A DNA stretch of 64,000 bases, from NCBI GenBank assembly GCA_947683425.1, contig CANTUQ010000017.1:2108001-2172000 (forward strand). Reading direction: 5' to 3'. This stretch comes from Excoecaria cochinchinensis. Taxonomy: Eukaryota; Streptophyta; Magnoliopsida; Malpighiales; Euphorbiaceae. Positions 13,190 through 23,849 of this stretch are shown in pieces. The translations under genes were made by a program, and so were the position numbers. Numbering within the stretch: the first letter of the stretch is position 1; every line of letters begins with the position of its first letter. The notes below the pieces were generated by a model. That model was not told the origin of the DNA and searched no databases. It saw only the letters and a program-made list of their open reading frames with translations.

Positions 13190-13850
13190 TGACCTGCAAG
13201 AGTCAGTCTAGTGGATAGTTAGATATGCCTAAAAGAGTCCTTTAGCTGCAGTACTCTGTTCTATTCTGGACCCTGATCAGGTCCCCGTTTAGTTCCCGCG
13301 AACTTTAATGTGTACGGATCTTGTTTAAGATCCCCTTTGTAAAATGATTTGAAAAGAGAAAATATGATATTATTTTCTGATTTGTACCCGTAAGGTACCG
13401 CCATGCGTTTGATTCATACCCGTAAGGTACTGCCATGCATTTAATTCATACCCGTAAGGTACTGCCATGCATTTACTCGTTATCCACTACTGTGAGTCAG
13501 CAGGTGTTGTGATTTGTTCTGATATGTTTATGAGAATGTGGATTTAAGTGAGTATGATTATAAGCATATGAATCCGAATAACTCTGATTATAAGTATGTA
13601 AATCTAAATGACTCTGTTTATGAGCATATGAATCAGTGGGCATATGAATATGATTATGAACCTTTGAATGGTTATGAATGTGATTTGTTTATGATTATAT
13701 CTTATGATATTCAGCATATGCCCTATCATATGTGGTTTGCCTTGACGACCATTGTGAATGGCTGTCCATATTATTGTTGTTTGTTTCCCCACTAAGCGTT
13801 ATCACTTAGCACGGTGTTTTCACCGGTGCAGGTGCGGAAGGTGTATAGCT
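13190..13850 (+). other. Structured module in LTR3: hairpin array and acceptor-like site
   Basis: Between the GGATAG/TATGCC box and the CTCGTTATCCAC box lie perfect short hairpins: GGACC/GGTCC (13268-13284), AGTTC/GAACT (13291-13304), GGATCTT/AAGATCC (13316-13333) and GTACC/GGTAC (13384-13398). Three copies of CCCGTAAGGTAC follow. Next come the stem-loop 13793-13808 and CACCGGTGCAGGTGCGG. LTRs 1, 2 and 4 have the same layout with other stem sequences. Folding in the transcript is inference. Confidence 0.6.
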
Positions 13851-15384
13851 TTTGGAAGAGTCGCCGCCAGTCAAGCCAACATAGTGGGATTGTTGATAGG
13901 ACTTAGCTTCTTTTTGTATTATGATTATTTTGTAATAGTGATCTCTCTTGTAATTAGTATTTCGTCAGCTTCCGCTTTGTATCTCTGAAAGTTGTAATTA
14001 TGTTGTATCAGAACAGTTATGTATTGAATAATGTTATTCCATCAATGAATGTTCAGTTTGGTTTTAAAGTTTTAATTTTCGCTATTTATATGTATGTTTT
14101 TATTATGTGGATGAATGATTGTGTACCGATCTATTTGGTGACACCCCTACTCGTACGGGTTCTCACTCCCTTGCAGATAGGTTCCCCTACGTATAGGTAG
14201 GGGATATTACATTATCTAGATATGGAACTCTATCCATATGCAGATTCATGGGCGTACATAAACTCTATCATCTCCCACTCGCACATGACGGAATAATTTT
14301 CAGTCATAATCTCTAGTTATACATGCAAATAAACCATGTGACTAGAATACCTCGAGAACACTAGTGTTATACACCGATTAAGGATATATTGCATCTCGAA
14401 AAATAAGATCCTCTTTTACATGTATGCCTAACCCCATATAGCCCTCTCACATTCATTGTTTTAACTCATGATCTCATAAAATAAGTTTCATGTGCACTAT
14501 TACGTCTCTACTCACAAAAACCATAATAGGCATGCCGATGAATCACGAACCAATTGAATGTGATGAAAAGGCTATCTTCCCTTCTTACTATGCCATCCAT
14601 CATTATTCAACTCGTTTTTCTAGTTAGATCCGCTAGGATGAATTTTTCTCATGACCTCTTAGAGACTAACTAAGCTAGCTACACTAAATCATACTTCAGG
14701 GATAAGTTAAGGGTGCTAAGGGTCAAAATGCAAATAGGATCTCACAAAAAGTTGAAATCAATAATATTAAATTCCCATCCCTTGGTCACTTAAGCACACA
14801 CGATATAACACATGTGTTATGGTTCTCTTTCCTTTCCTTAAAAGAGCATGTCCCATAATTTTATATAAAATATATAACACTATATAGAAGCATAAGGTTG
14901 CGATGCACTAAAGGATCCAACTTTAGTCCGCTTACTTAATGACTACTTCTGGCTTTTTGGACAGAACATGGTAGTTATGTTTAACTTACCATAGGATTCC
15001 ATCAATCCTTATTTAGATCTTAATACAAAGCATACAACCTTATGTATGTCTTTATCTCGTAACTTAACAAGACTAATCTTGTAATTTCTGCAAGACGGCA
15101 TTTTTATTTTGAACAAGCTCTCAAACATTATCATATGTTCAAAATTTGCCTCATCTTAGTCTTTGTCAACTCATTAATAAAACTAAAGTAAACACCGTTG
15201 TGAGTGGGTTACTTCTCTATCCGACATACTCAATCTCACATAAATAACAGTAAATGTTCATGTATTAACCATTCACACTCATGTATTGCTAACTATGAAC
15301 TTAATTATTATTCATAAATAATAATGTCAAGGGATTACATAAAGTAATACAGTACGAATTAAATCCTACACAAGCCCTGAGATC

Positions 15385-15540
15385 TAATGTGTCTCTCAAA
15401 CACATCTCTCATTATAGGTTTAGTCAATGAATCTACAATCATATCATAAGTTCACCTCTCCTCGAGCAATAATATCTTTGGTATATTGATAGTTAATATC
15501 GATATGATTAGTCTTAGTATGAAATTTTAAATCTTTAATA
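15385..15540 (-). pseudogene. Ty1/copia RNase H C-terminal remnant
   Basis: The minus-strand translation contains TNHIDINYQYTKDIIARGE. This corresponds to the conserved KHIDVKYHYIRDIV-type tail of copia RNase H, followed by the usual D-x-T-K region now full of stops. It fixes the orientation of the neighbouring copia LTR. The rest of pol is missing because a Tekay-like LTR starts at 15,551. Confidence 0.75.
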
Positions 15541-15550
15541 TAAGATATGG

Positions 15551-18050
15551 TGTAAGGCTAGTCATTTTGCATGCCATTAGGGGGTATGATAGTGGCCTAA
15601 GTGAGTATTTAGTTAAGTGCATGTGTTTGGGGATTTATGCGGGATTAAGTGGTTTGTTAAAAGTAAAATTGTCATTAAACCTTATGGACTAAATTGCACT
15701 AAATGGATTAATTAATATGCTAATGCATGAATTTAATTAATTAAGAGGTTATTATGATATTTAGTGGGAATTAAAGGAGTAAAAGAAGGATTAGGAAGGA
15801 TGGCCAATCATTCAGTGGCAAAAGTAGAAAAATGGGATAAGCATGGCTTTATTAGCCATGTGGGGGCGGTGGAATGGGGAACAAGAATTCATCCCTTTTC
15901 TCCTTTCCTCCTCCTTTCATTTCTTCTTCTCTAAGTCCTTAAATTCTCCATTAATGGATGTTTGAGTTATCACTCAAATTGGCTAGTTGAATCTAAGTAT
16001 TCGTGCAAGCTAAGGAGATAAGTGATTGATAGTTTCTTCTCCTCTTATCCAAGAATCTTGGTGGTTAAGAGTCAAGATTTTATTGTGTTCTTGATATGTA
16101 TTTGTTGATGTGTAGTGGAGAAATCAAGTGGAGCCAAAGGAAAAGAAAAGATTAGAGAAGGAGGAGCAAGTTGAGTCCTATAAGCAAGCCAAGAAGAAGG
16201 TTTGAGAATTTTATTGAATTTCATGTGTATTTTGTTTAATTACTCAAATTAAGGTACTTTTGATGATTTTGTATTGATTTAAATTGAGTATATGTGATGG
16301 ATTGTGAGAATTAAATTGATTTGGACAAGATCATATTTGAAAATGGAATTATGTTATAGGAGTAAATTGACCTTTGGGGACTATTTTGGTTATAACTCAA
16401 ATTGTGTATCTCCAAATGATTTGATTCTAATTGGGTTAGAACCGAGACATCTGTCTCTACAAATGTCTTACAAATAGCTATAATTTATTTTTGACTCTAA
16501 GTCCATCAAAAGTGCATAAAACTGTAGCTATTGTTTGGAACAAGGTCTTTGGAGCAATTTGGATTTCTAAGGCCATAACTCTACAGTCTTGACCCCAAAT
16601 GACCTAAAACTTTTTCCATTATAAATTTAATATCTAGGGTATTAATTATTATGAGGCCACTTTGGCTAAAAATAGGCCTAAACTAGTGTTTTTAGCTATG
16701 CAAGTGAACATTGAATTCTATTTTGGGAAAGGATGAATGTTGGTTTCAAGGTGAGGGAGTCAGTTCTGCAGCTTTCAACATTTCTGTGTGAGCAATGGGC
16801 ATCTTTCTTGACCAACGGCTATCCTTTAAGTGATATTTTGCCATGGATAGAAGTACGTGATGTGGCGTGGCCATCCCTCAAGGGCATCCTTCTAAAGGAC
16901 AGGCGTACACCTTGACCGACGGTCGTCCCTCATGCGCGGAGTGCCAAAGATGGGCCGAAGCAAAATGGCGGCCATCCCTGAGGCATGGCATGCTAGGGAC
17001 GAGCATGAGTGAATGATCGACAATCGTCGATCATTTCAATTTTGACTGTTTAATTGTATTCTCTATTCTGTACATAATTAAATTATATAAAACATCTCAT
17101 ATGATTTATATATTATTATTAAGGCTTAATTACTGGATTTTTAAACATGAAAAAAAAGATAATTCTGTATGGATATTATTGACTTTGAATAAATGAATGA
17201 AATGATTTGATAGCCTGCAAAAGACGGGTCGTGGATAGATAGGCATGCCTATAGGATTCTTTGCTACAACCTATATATTTAGACCCCATTTGGGTCCTTA
17301 TACGTCTCGGGTCCTGACGGATCCCTATATGTCTTTAGATCTTGCTTAGATCCCTATGCATATGAATTTGAATATGGAACTGTACCTTCGGGTACCTATG
17401 CGTTATTACTCGTTATCCACCACTTGGTAATGCAAGCAACTTTGACTTGTGAATGTAACAAGAAATATAATGGCATATATGTTGAATGTCAGTAAATGTG
17501 AATAGTACCTCTAAATTTAATATTGATGCAAAATTTTATATATGTGTTATTCCTACTGCTCTTATTGTCTATTTTTTTATAACATACGCCTGTGTGTACA
17601 TTGATGTGGTTATCCAATGCATGTTTTTCCCCACTAAGCCGTTGTGCTTAGCATGAGTGTTTATCCGTGTAGGTATAGAAGATCAATGATCCTTAAAGGA
17701 CAGTCCCACATTTCTCTAGTGCCAGTACAGTAGGACAAGCTTTTTGTGTAGATTTTCTTTTGATTGGAATTTGTAATATGTTGGGTTTTTTTAAGTACAT
17801 ATATGTATTTGAAGCATGTAAATAATGTAAGCTTACATCAGATATAGTAAAATGTGTTTATTACAGTAAATGCTATATACATGCACTTAGTTAATAGAAA
17901 TGTATGCCTAAGTTGATAAAAGAAATTTTGTAATTCTTAATCTAGTAATGATGCATGCATGTAAATCAATGCTTGAATTTCTCTGTTAGCATACTTGTGA
18001 GTGTGATAGCCCTCACCTGTCGTAGTGACCCATCTTTAAGGGGTGTTACA
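15551..18050 (+). mobile_element. 5' LTR of a Tekay/Del-like gypsy element (LTR4)
   Basis: Starts TGTAAGGCTAGTC and ends GGGGTGTTACA (2,500 bp). It is followed immediately by a primer-binding site and gag, so it is a 5' LTR. A GC-rich island (about 16,840-17,030) contains the inverted repeat AATGATCGAC-AATC-GTCGATCATT. The perfect palindrome ATAGGCATGCCTAT (17239-17252), hairpins including GTACC-TTCG-GGTAC (17382-17395), a CTCGTTATCCACC box and the stem-loop 17635-17650 follow the family order. The 3' LTR is not in the window. Confidence 0.85.
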
Positions 18051-18055
18051 TTTAT

Positions 18056-18067
18056 TGGTATCAGAGC
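18056..18067 (+). other. Primer-binding site, initiator tRNA-Met type
   Basis: TGGTATCAGAGC starts five bases after the LTR end. It is the standard plant retrotransposon primer site complementary to the 3' end of initiator tRNA-Met. Confidence 0.85.
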
Positions 18068-18168
18068 ATAGGTTTTGGCGATTTTGGACAACCGTAAAAT
18101 AGAAGTGCATGTAGATTGATAGAGTTGTGCTGGCCTAATACAATGTCCTTATAGTTTGCAGCCTAGAG

Positions 18169-21022
18169 ATGGACCCGTCTAATGAATTTATAGATGAGAT
18201 GGCTGGAAGTGTGAATCCCCGGGATCAAGATCCATCTATTTTCAGTCCTGTTGAGCCTACTAAAGAGGAGCTTAATGTTTCGAGTGTGCCTATGGAGGCT
18301 TTGTTTAAGATATTGCAGAATATGGCTTGGGTCTTTAATCAGATGACTGTACTGAAAGCTCCAATTGATGTGTTAAGAAGCACGGAGTGGAGGATTTTTG
18401 CAGGACTAGTTTGGACGAATCTCATAAAGCTAAGTTCTGGATCGAGAAGGTGAAGAGGGTGGTTAAAGAGATCAAATGCCCTTCTGATTAGAGAGTGAGC
18501 TGTGTAGTATCTCTATTGCAGGGTCCTGCGTACAATTGGTGGAAATTGTTTTTAAGACACTCGATGCTTCCTGATTCGATCACATGGGAGTTCTTTGTTC
18601 AAGAGTTTAATAATAAATATATTATAGAGGCATATCGAGAAATGAAGTGGAAGTAGTTTTTGAATTTGAAATAGAGAGCTATGTCGGTGGCAGAGTATAA
18701 AAACGAGTTCAGCAAGCTTAGCAAGTATGCACCACCTGGGGTACTTATTGAGGAGTTTAGATGTAACCACTTTGAGGAGGGACTGAATGAATCCATTAAG
18801 ACATTTCTGATCTCTATGATGACCTATCAAACTGTAAGTTATTATTATATTATTTAGGCTGCTTTGAGGGTTGAACGATCTGAGTTTATTCAGAGAGAGA
18901 GGGCCTAGAAAAAAAGTTCCTCTCGAGGTGGATCATCTTCAGGGAAGAGGCCTAGGAATCTATAGGAGGTTCCCCCAGCTGAGTTTGTTAGTAATCCAGC
19001 TACCAGGGGTAAACGATAGGGATCCTCATAGGTATCTGGTGCTAGTAGAGGTACCTCAAGTGGACGAGGAGATAGTGTGCCAGAGTGTTCTCACTGCAAT
19101 AAATTCTATAGAGGAGAGTGCAGATGGTTGACTGGTGGGTGTTTTCGATCTGGAAGCACTGAGCATTTCCTAGAGAATTGTCCGAAAGCTTATGAGGTGG
19201 GTCGTGATCAGTAAGAAGCTAGTGGAGCTGGATCCAATACACCTCAGGCTACTCGAGGTAGAGGTAGAGGTAGAGGACAAGGTCGAGGTGGCCGACCCAG
19301 AGATGGAACTGTTGGGTTTGAACGGAATAATTAAATCACATTAAACGCAGCGGAAAATTCGAAACCCGAAACAGGATCCAAGTATTTTCGATTGATTCAA
19401 AAAGGAAGAGATAAAGATTAACTGACCTTTTGAACGAAATAACTCTTTAGATCGGACTGAAGACGCTGCCTTTACACGAACGTCCTCTATCGGTATCCAC
19501 ACGCACGAACAAATGAGCAGGAGTCGCAGGGGTGCTAGCTCCCTTGAATGCGAATGGATTTCTTTTCTTTCTTTCTCAAAGAATAAAGGTGGCTCTGTTT
19601 TTCTTTTTCTTTCTTTCACAAAGAAGAACGATGGCTGTATTCTTTTCTTTCTTACTTACAAGGAAAAAGATTGCAGCCACACTAATCCTTGTTATTCTTA
19701 ATAACGTGATTAGTGTTTTATTTAGGGTTAAACTCGTTTACTACATATATCCCATATATAATTGTATATATATATTCCAAATCCTTTTCCTCTTAGGAAA
19801 CGATAAATGAGGATATTATCTCTTAATTCAAAATTAAGATATAATATATATATACATATATTTATATATATATATATATTTATTTATTTATTTATTATTC
19901 AAAATAATAAGAAATAATATATTAATACATATTATTATCTCATATTCAAAATAAGAGATATTTATATGCATAAATATATATATATAAATATGTAATTTCG
20001 AAATTAAATATAAATACCTATATTTATATTTTATTCCGAAATAACCCAATAAAATCCATTCTGTTCATTTTGCTCTTGGTGTGTGACCCAATAGGTTTAT
20101 ATTATGTTGGCAGTGGGCCTAATCCCATAAAAGCCCACAAGTCATAATTGGTCTCTAGCAAGACATTATGACTACCCAAATAATATAAATATCGTTAGTC
20201 CGATTTTAACCTTGCAATAGAACATGTTATTATCCTTTTGTCACACGATATCTTGTTCGAACATAAGTCATGGTCCATGTCAAACTTAAATTGTTCAAAC
20301 ATATAATTTCTCGATCACCAAGTAGACTGATAAATTCAAATGACATTGATCACACTATCAATTCATTTGAGCACGGCCATGCATTTTACAGTCCTACTTA
20401 TCGAGGGGCCCAATAGATATCTCTCTCATTAGAGAGGGACAAATTCCATCTTGATTATTCACTTTCCTCCGCATAATTCTCACTATGTCCGATCATAAAC
20501 TTTATAATTATCCGATTAAAGATAACGTTTGATTATGTCAAAACATAATGATCCTTATGTAGGAAACTATGATAATCTCAGGTCAAAGGATTCAATAATA
20601 TATCTATTATAAGATCACTTATGACATTAACCCATGAAGTGATCTTATAGTGGGTCTATCCAGTACTTTGTTCTCTAGCAAGTACATATAGATTTGATTT
20701 ATATCAACATATATAATCATCCCATGATTATCAATGCAAATCTATACTAGTCTTAATTTATCTTTATGCCCTTTATTGATAAATGACTAGGGACAACATG
20801 AATAACATTGTTATTCATAAACATTACAATAATGTAACATGCCAATAATATCAATGCGAAGAAAACCATTATATAAATGAAAAAGTAATGATTACATCAA
20901 GGTCCAAATGTTTGGCCTAGGGCATAACCACTAACAGGAACATCATTAGAGACTATTGATCGTCCTCCTGTAGCTCCAGCATGGGCCTATGCTATAAAGG
21001 CTCGTGAGGAGCAAGATGTCCC
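18169..21022 (+). pseudogene. Broken Tekay-like gag, split by a copia solo LTR
   Basis: An ATG at 18169 opens a frame that shifts near 18,380 and then continues as a typical gypsy gag. It has a capsid region with GPAYNWWK (about 18,520-18,545), W-FFVQEFNNKY, and the VAEYKNEFSKLSKYAP and GL-ESIK blocks. A serine/glycine/arginine-rich linker is followed by a zinc knuckle near 19,140-19,185 whose second Cys is Ser (CFRSGSTEHFLENC). It ends with RGRGRGRGQGRGGR. Removing the copia LTR at 19,310-20,936 plus one GGAAC rejoins the frame into ...PPVAPAWAYAIKAREEQ, the gag-protease junction. Several stops make it dead. It ends at 21,022, where a Tat LTR begins. Confidence 0.82.
19310..20936 (-). mobile_element. 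Solo LTR, Ty1/copia
   Basis: On the minus strand it starts TGTTAGTGGTTATGCCCTAG and ends ...GTTCAAACCCAACA (1,627 bp). The 5-bp duplication GGAAC lies at 19305-19309 and 20937-20941. The interrupted gag frame is restored in register once the LTR and one duplication are removed, which confirms the boundaries. Its AT-rich middle (19,740-20,040) includes TATATA runs. No coding capacity. Confidence 0.92.
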
Positions 21023-22511
21023 TATAGACATCGGGTCCTGAGGTAGTCCAGATTAAAGTTACCTGATGAAGATATCGGTATCTATTCCATAGTTAAAGGA
21101 GTGAGGTTGTAGGCTGTTGCCCTTGAAATTCACAAATTTTAGGGATATTGGTGACCAAAACCCCTTTTCGTCGAAAGGAGCTTTTTCCTTTAAGAAAATT
21201 ATTTTTTTGGGTTGACCGACGCCCATCGGTCAATTGAGAGCCTGTTGCTCGTGCTTGAGCGACAGTTATCTCTCGCAAGCAGGTGCCCGTGTAGGCGAGG
21301 GATGCCTGTCCCTCGCGCGAGTGGGTGCCTGTAGCTCAAAAGAGCGGGCTGCCCCTTTAATCGATGCCCGTCGGTAGACTGAGGCACGCCCATCGGTCTG
21401 TGCCTGGCGGCGTTTTGGTGGATAAATTCTAATTTTCTTAACATTTATCCTCAGGATAAATATCAAAGTTTTGATTTTATCTCCTAAAAGATAATTTGAA
21501 TTCAAAAAGATTTCGTTTTATCTTCTAAAAGATAATTTTAATTCAAAAATATTAGATTTTATCTTCCAAATCTAATTTGAATTCAAACATATTTGATTTT
21601 ATCTTCCAAATCTAATTTGAATTCAAAAAGATTTGAGTTTATCTTCTAAAAATCTTTTTGAATTCGAAAAATATTTGATATATATCTCTAAGGATAATTT
21701 GAATTTTAAAAAGATATGAATTTTTTATCTTTATCTTTCGTTAGCTTATAAATAGCAAGCTGAGGATCGAGGATTAAGGTTGGAGATTCTTAGGTTGGAA
21801 AAATTTCCTAAGTAGTTAAGGGTTGGAGATTTTGATAATCAAAGGTTTTCTTTTTGTATCGAATTTTTTCTTTTTAAAACTTTTCGAAAAGAACTAGGAA
21901 GAACTTGAGAAAGAAAAATCAATTTTTTTCACTCGACCTATCTTTCTAAAAATTCGAAACTATTGTAGAAATGAAATCGAGAAAGAGAAATAAATTCTTT
22001 TCTCTTAATTTACCTTCTATGAAATCCAAATTATTTGAAAAGAAAGATTTTTGTAGGAGAAATTGTTTTTGATAATTTTCTTTGGTCAACATCCTTATAG
22101 AATTCAAGGGAACTCCACGCGACTTAACCTTTCGAAAATTAATATTTTGAGGGTAAACATTCTAGACTAAGCATGAATTAATTCATTTTAATTAACCTGT
22201 TTTATCGCTTTATTCAATTTATTGATGATTTATTGCATGAAAAATGAATTGAAAATATGAAATCTTGGATTTGAGTTAATTTATCTCATTTTTTTGAGGT
22301 ATGGAGGTGACCGACAGGCCGAAGGCCCCACCGACGGCCGTTGTTCAGGCCAGTGACGAGCCATTGCGGGGCACTTCTTCTACCTGTCGGTCACCCCAGG
22401 AACGGTTATCGCTCGTCCCTGGGTTTCCTTCTTCCCCTTTTTTTATTTTTTTTTATTCCTTTCTTTTAATCTTTGTTTCTATGCATTTTATGCAATTCAT
22501 TTCCACATTTT
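21023..22511 (+). mobile_element. Tat-like LTR fragment (LTR B)
   Basis: Begins TATAGACATCGGGTCCTGAG, a slightly decayed version of the Tat LTR start, and reaches TTTTGAGGGTAAACATT near 22,145, as in the other copies. It has a GC-rich island (about 21,215-21,420) with GACCGA/TCGGTC and related dyads, and a second GC block at 22,300-22,430. The 3' end is not seen; a reverse LTR starts at 22,512. It may be the 5' LTR of T1, whose orientation it shares, but the link is missing. Confidence 0.65.
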
Positions 22512-23844
22512 TGTTAGGTGCTAAATTCGCAAGCGCACGATTTACCGATTTTAATACTTAAGATATCGTTCCCACAAGAAATATATATTGATTATTACTC
22601 ACTATTACTACTTGATTTTAATCTTGTTTACAACTCTTAAATTCAAATTGTGAAATTACTCTACTTAATGAAGTCCTAAAGTTAAAACACTAATTAAACC
22701 TAGTTATTGGCATTCAAAGAAGACAATTTAGATGATGAAGAAATAATGATTATGAAACTTGATTCCATCTTTTTAATATAATTATACTCTTATAAGCAAG
22801 CCAAATTGGAATAATGTTCTAATCCACTCTCTCAACATGAACTAGAGTGCCTAAAACATACAATTACAATGCTAATCCTTAATTCTCATTAATGAACTAG
22901 TTAATTCCAATCACATATTCTAAGATTAGTTACCAGTTTATAGCAATTATCTTAACATACTAATCTCTCAAGCAATGTTTTGAAAATGAATTTATATTAG
23001 CTATAAGAAAAAGTATATCTCTCGACTATACTTTAACTTATAATGATAATTCAATAATACCAATAGAGAAATTTTGCATTAAAAGACTATTAACATTAAT
23101 AGAAATAGAAATATCAGTAACATCATTCAAGTTTCCTAAATATCATTCATTTAATTACAGAGAAGAAAGAAATAAAATAAAGAGAAAGTAGAAAGAAATC
23201 TCTCAACCCTTTTCCCAAACTCTTAAAAGAAATCTTCTTCTCTTTGTATCTTCTTCTTTAAAAGTTATACTAAAAACTGTTCTTAACTTTTTACAATATG
23301 AGAAATTAAATTGTTCTTCTTTAAAAACTTTAACAACCCTAATTGTTCAGCCATTTCCTTCTTAAATATGTTCCCAAACTATATGTCTCTTCAAGTGTCT
23401 TTACAAGAGTACACAACCCTTGGTGAAAATATGTGAGGCTTGAAACAACTATTCAAAAAAAGCTACCCAAGGGCTAGTTCTGTCACGCTCGCGACAGAAC
23501 ACCGGTTTCTCTTCTACTGACTTTTCTGCTGCATCAACTTCCTTCTTTCTCCTTGCACCATCGCGCTCGTGACCCTCTTCGTGCCCCCGACAAAATGCCG
23601 CACTCCTTGTTTGCTCTTTTCTTCTTCTCTTCTCTTCTTTCTCAGGTTGCTCTCGCGGCTATCTTCGCGCTCGCAATAGAGACTAAATTTCTTTGCTTAG
23701 TTTGCTCCTTTTTCCAATTTTTCTCCATTTCCTCCTACACTCACAAAATATAAAACATACCTAATTCTAACACAATTAATCACAACTAAACATGATTTTA
23801 ATCACAAAACATTAGCTAAATATGAGCTATTTAGGCTCATATCA
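22512..23844 (-). mobile_element. Probable solo LTR of an unassigned family (M)
   Basis: On the minus strand it starts TGATATGAGCCTAAATAGC and ends TTTAGCACCTAACA (1,333 bp). Flanking pentamers are ATTTT (22507-22511) and ATTTC (23845-23849), one mismatch from a target duplication. A small GC block (23,475-23,680) holds TCTGTCACGCTCGCGACAGA and related words shared with the Tekay-like LTRs. A purine/pyrimidine-rich leader-like region follows on the minus strand. Lineage unknown to me. Confidence 0.55.
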
Positions 23845-23849
23845 ATTTC

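Larger units (their letters stand above)
11519..14211 (+). mobile_element. Solo LTR, Tekay/Del-like gypsy (LTR3)
   Basis: Begins TGTCACACCCCGATT and ends GGGATATTACA (2,693 bp), with the perfect 5-bp duplication TTATC at 11514-11518 and 14212-14216. In order it has a pyrimidine-rich leader (11,870-11,950), a donor-like GGTAAGTC near 12,007, a GC island (12,610-13,015), a degenerate palindrome box (13,220-13,231), an array of small hairpins, a CTCGTTATCCAC box near 13,477 and the CACTAAGCG stem-loop followed by GGTGCAGGTG. It is nested in a copia LTR. No coding capacity. Confidence 0.92.
11171..15350 (-). mobile_element. Ty1/copia 3' LTR, split by a solo gypsy LTR
   Basis: The pieces 11,171-11,518 and 14,212-15,350 join across the gypsy solo LTR through the duplicated TTATC. 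The minus strand has a TATA-like CTATAAATAGAT at about 11,415-11,426. The copia pol 3' end lies directly upstream on the minus strand (15,385-15,540), so this is the 3' LTR. The outer ends are approximate; I could not fix a target duplication. Confidence 0.6.

Noticed and set aside
18056..18067. Possible tRNA gene fragment
   Set aside because: Only the tRNA 3'-end complement is present, right after an LTR; it is a primer-binding site.
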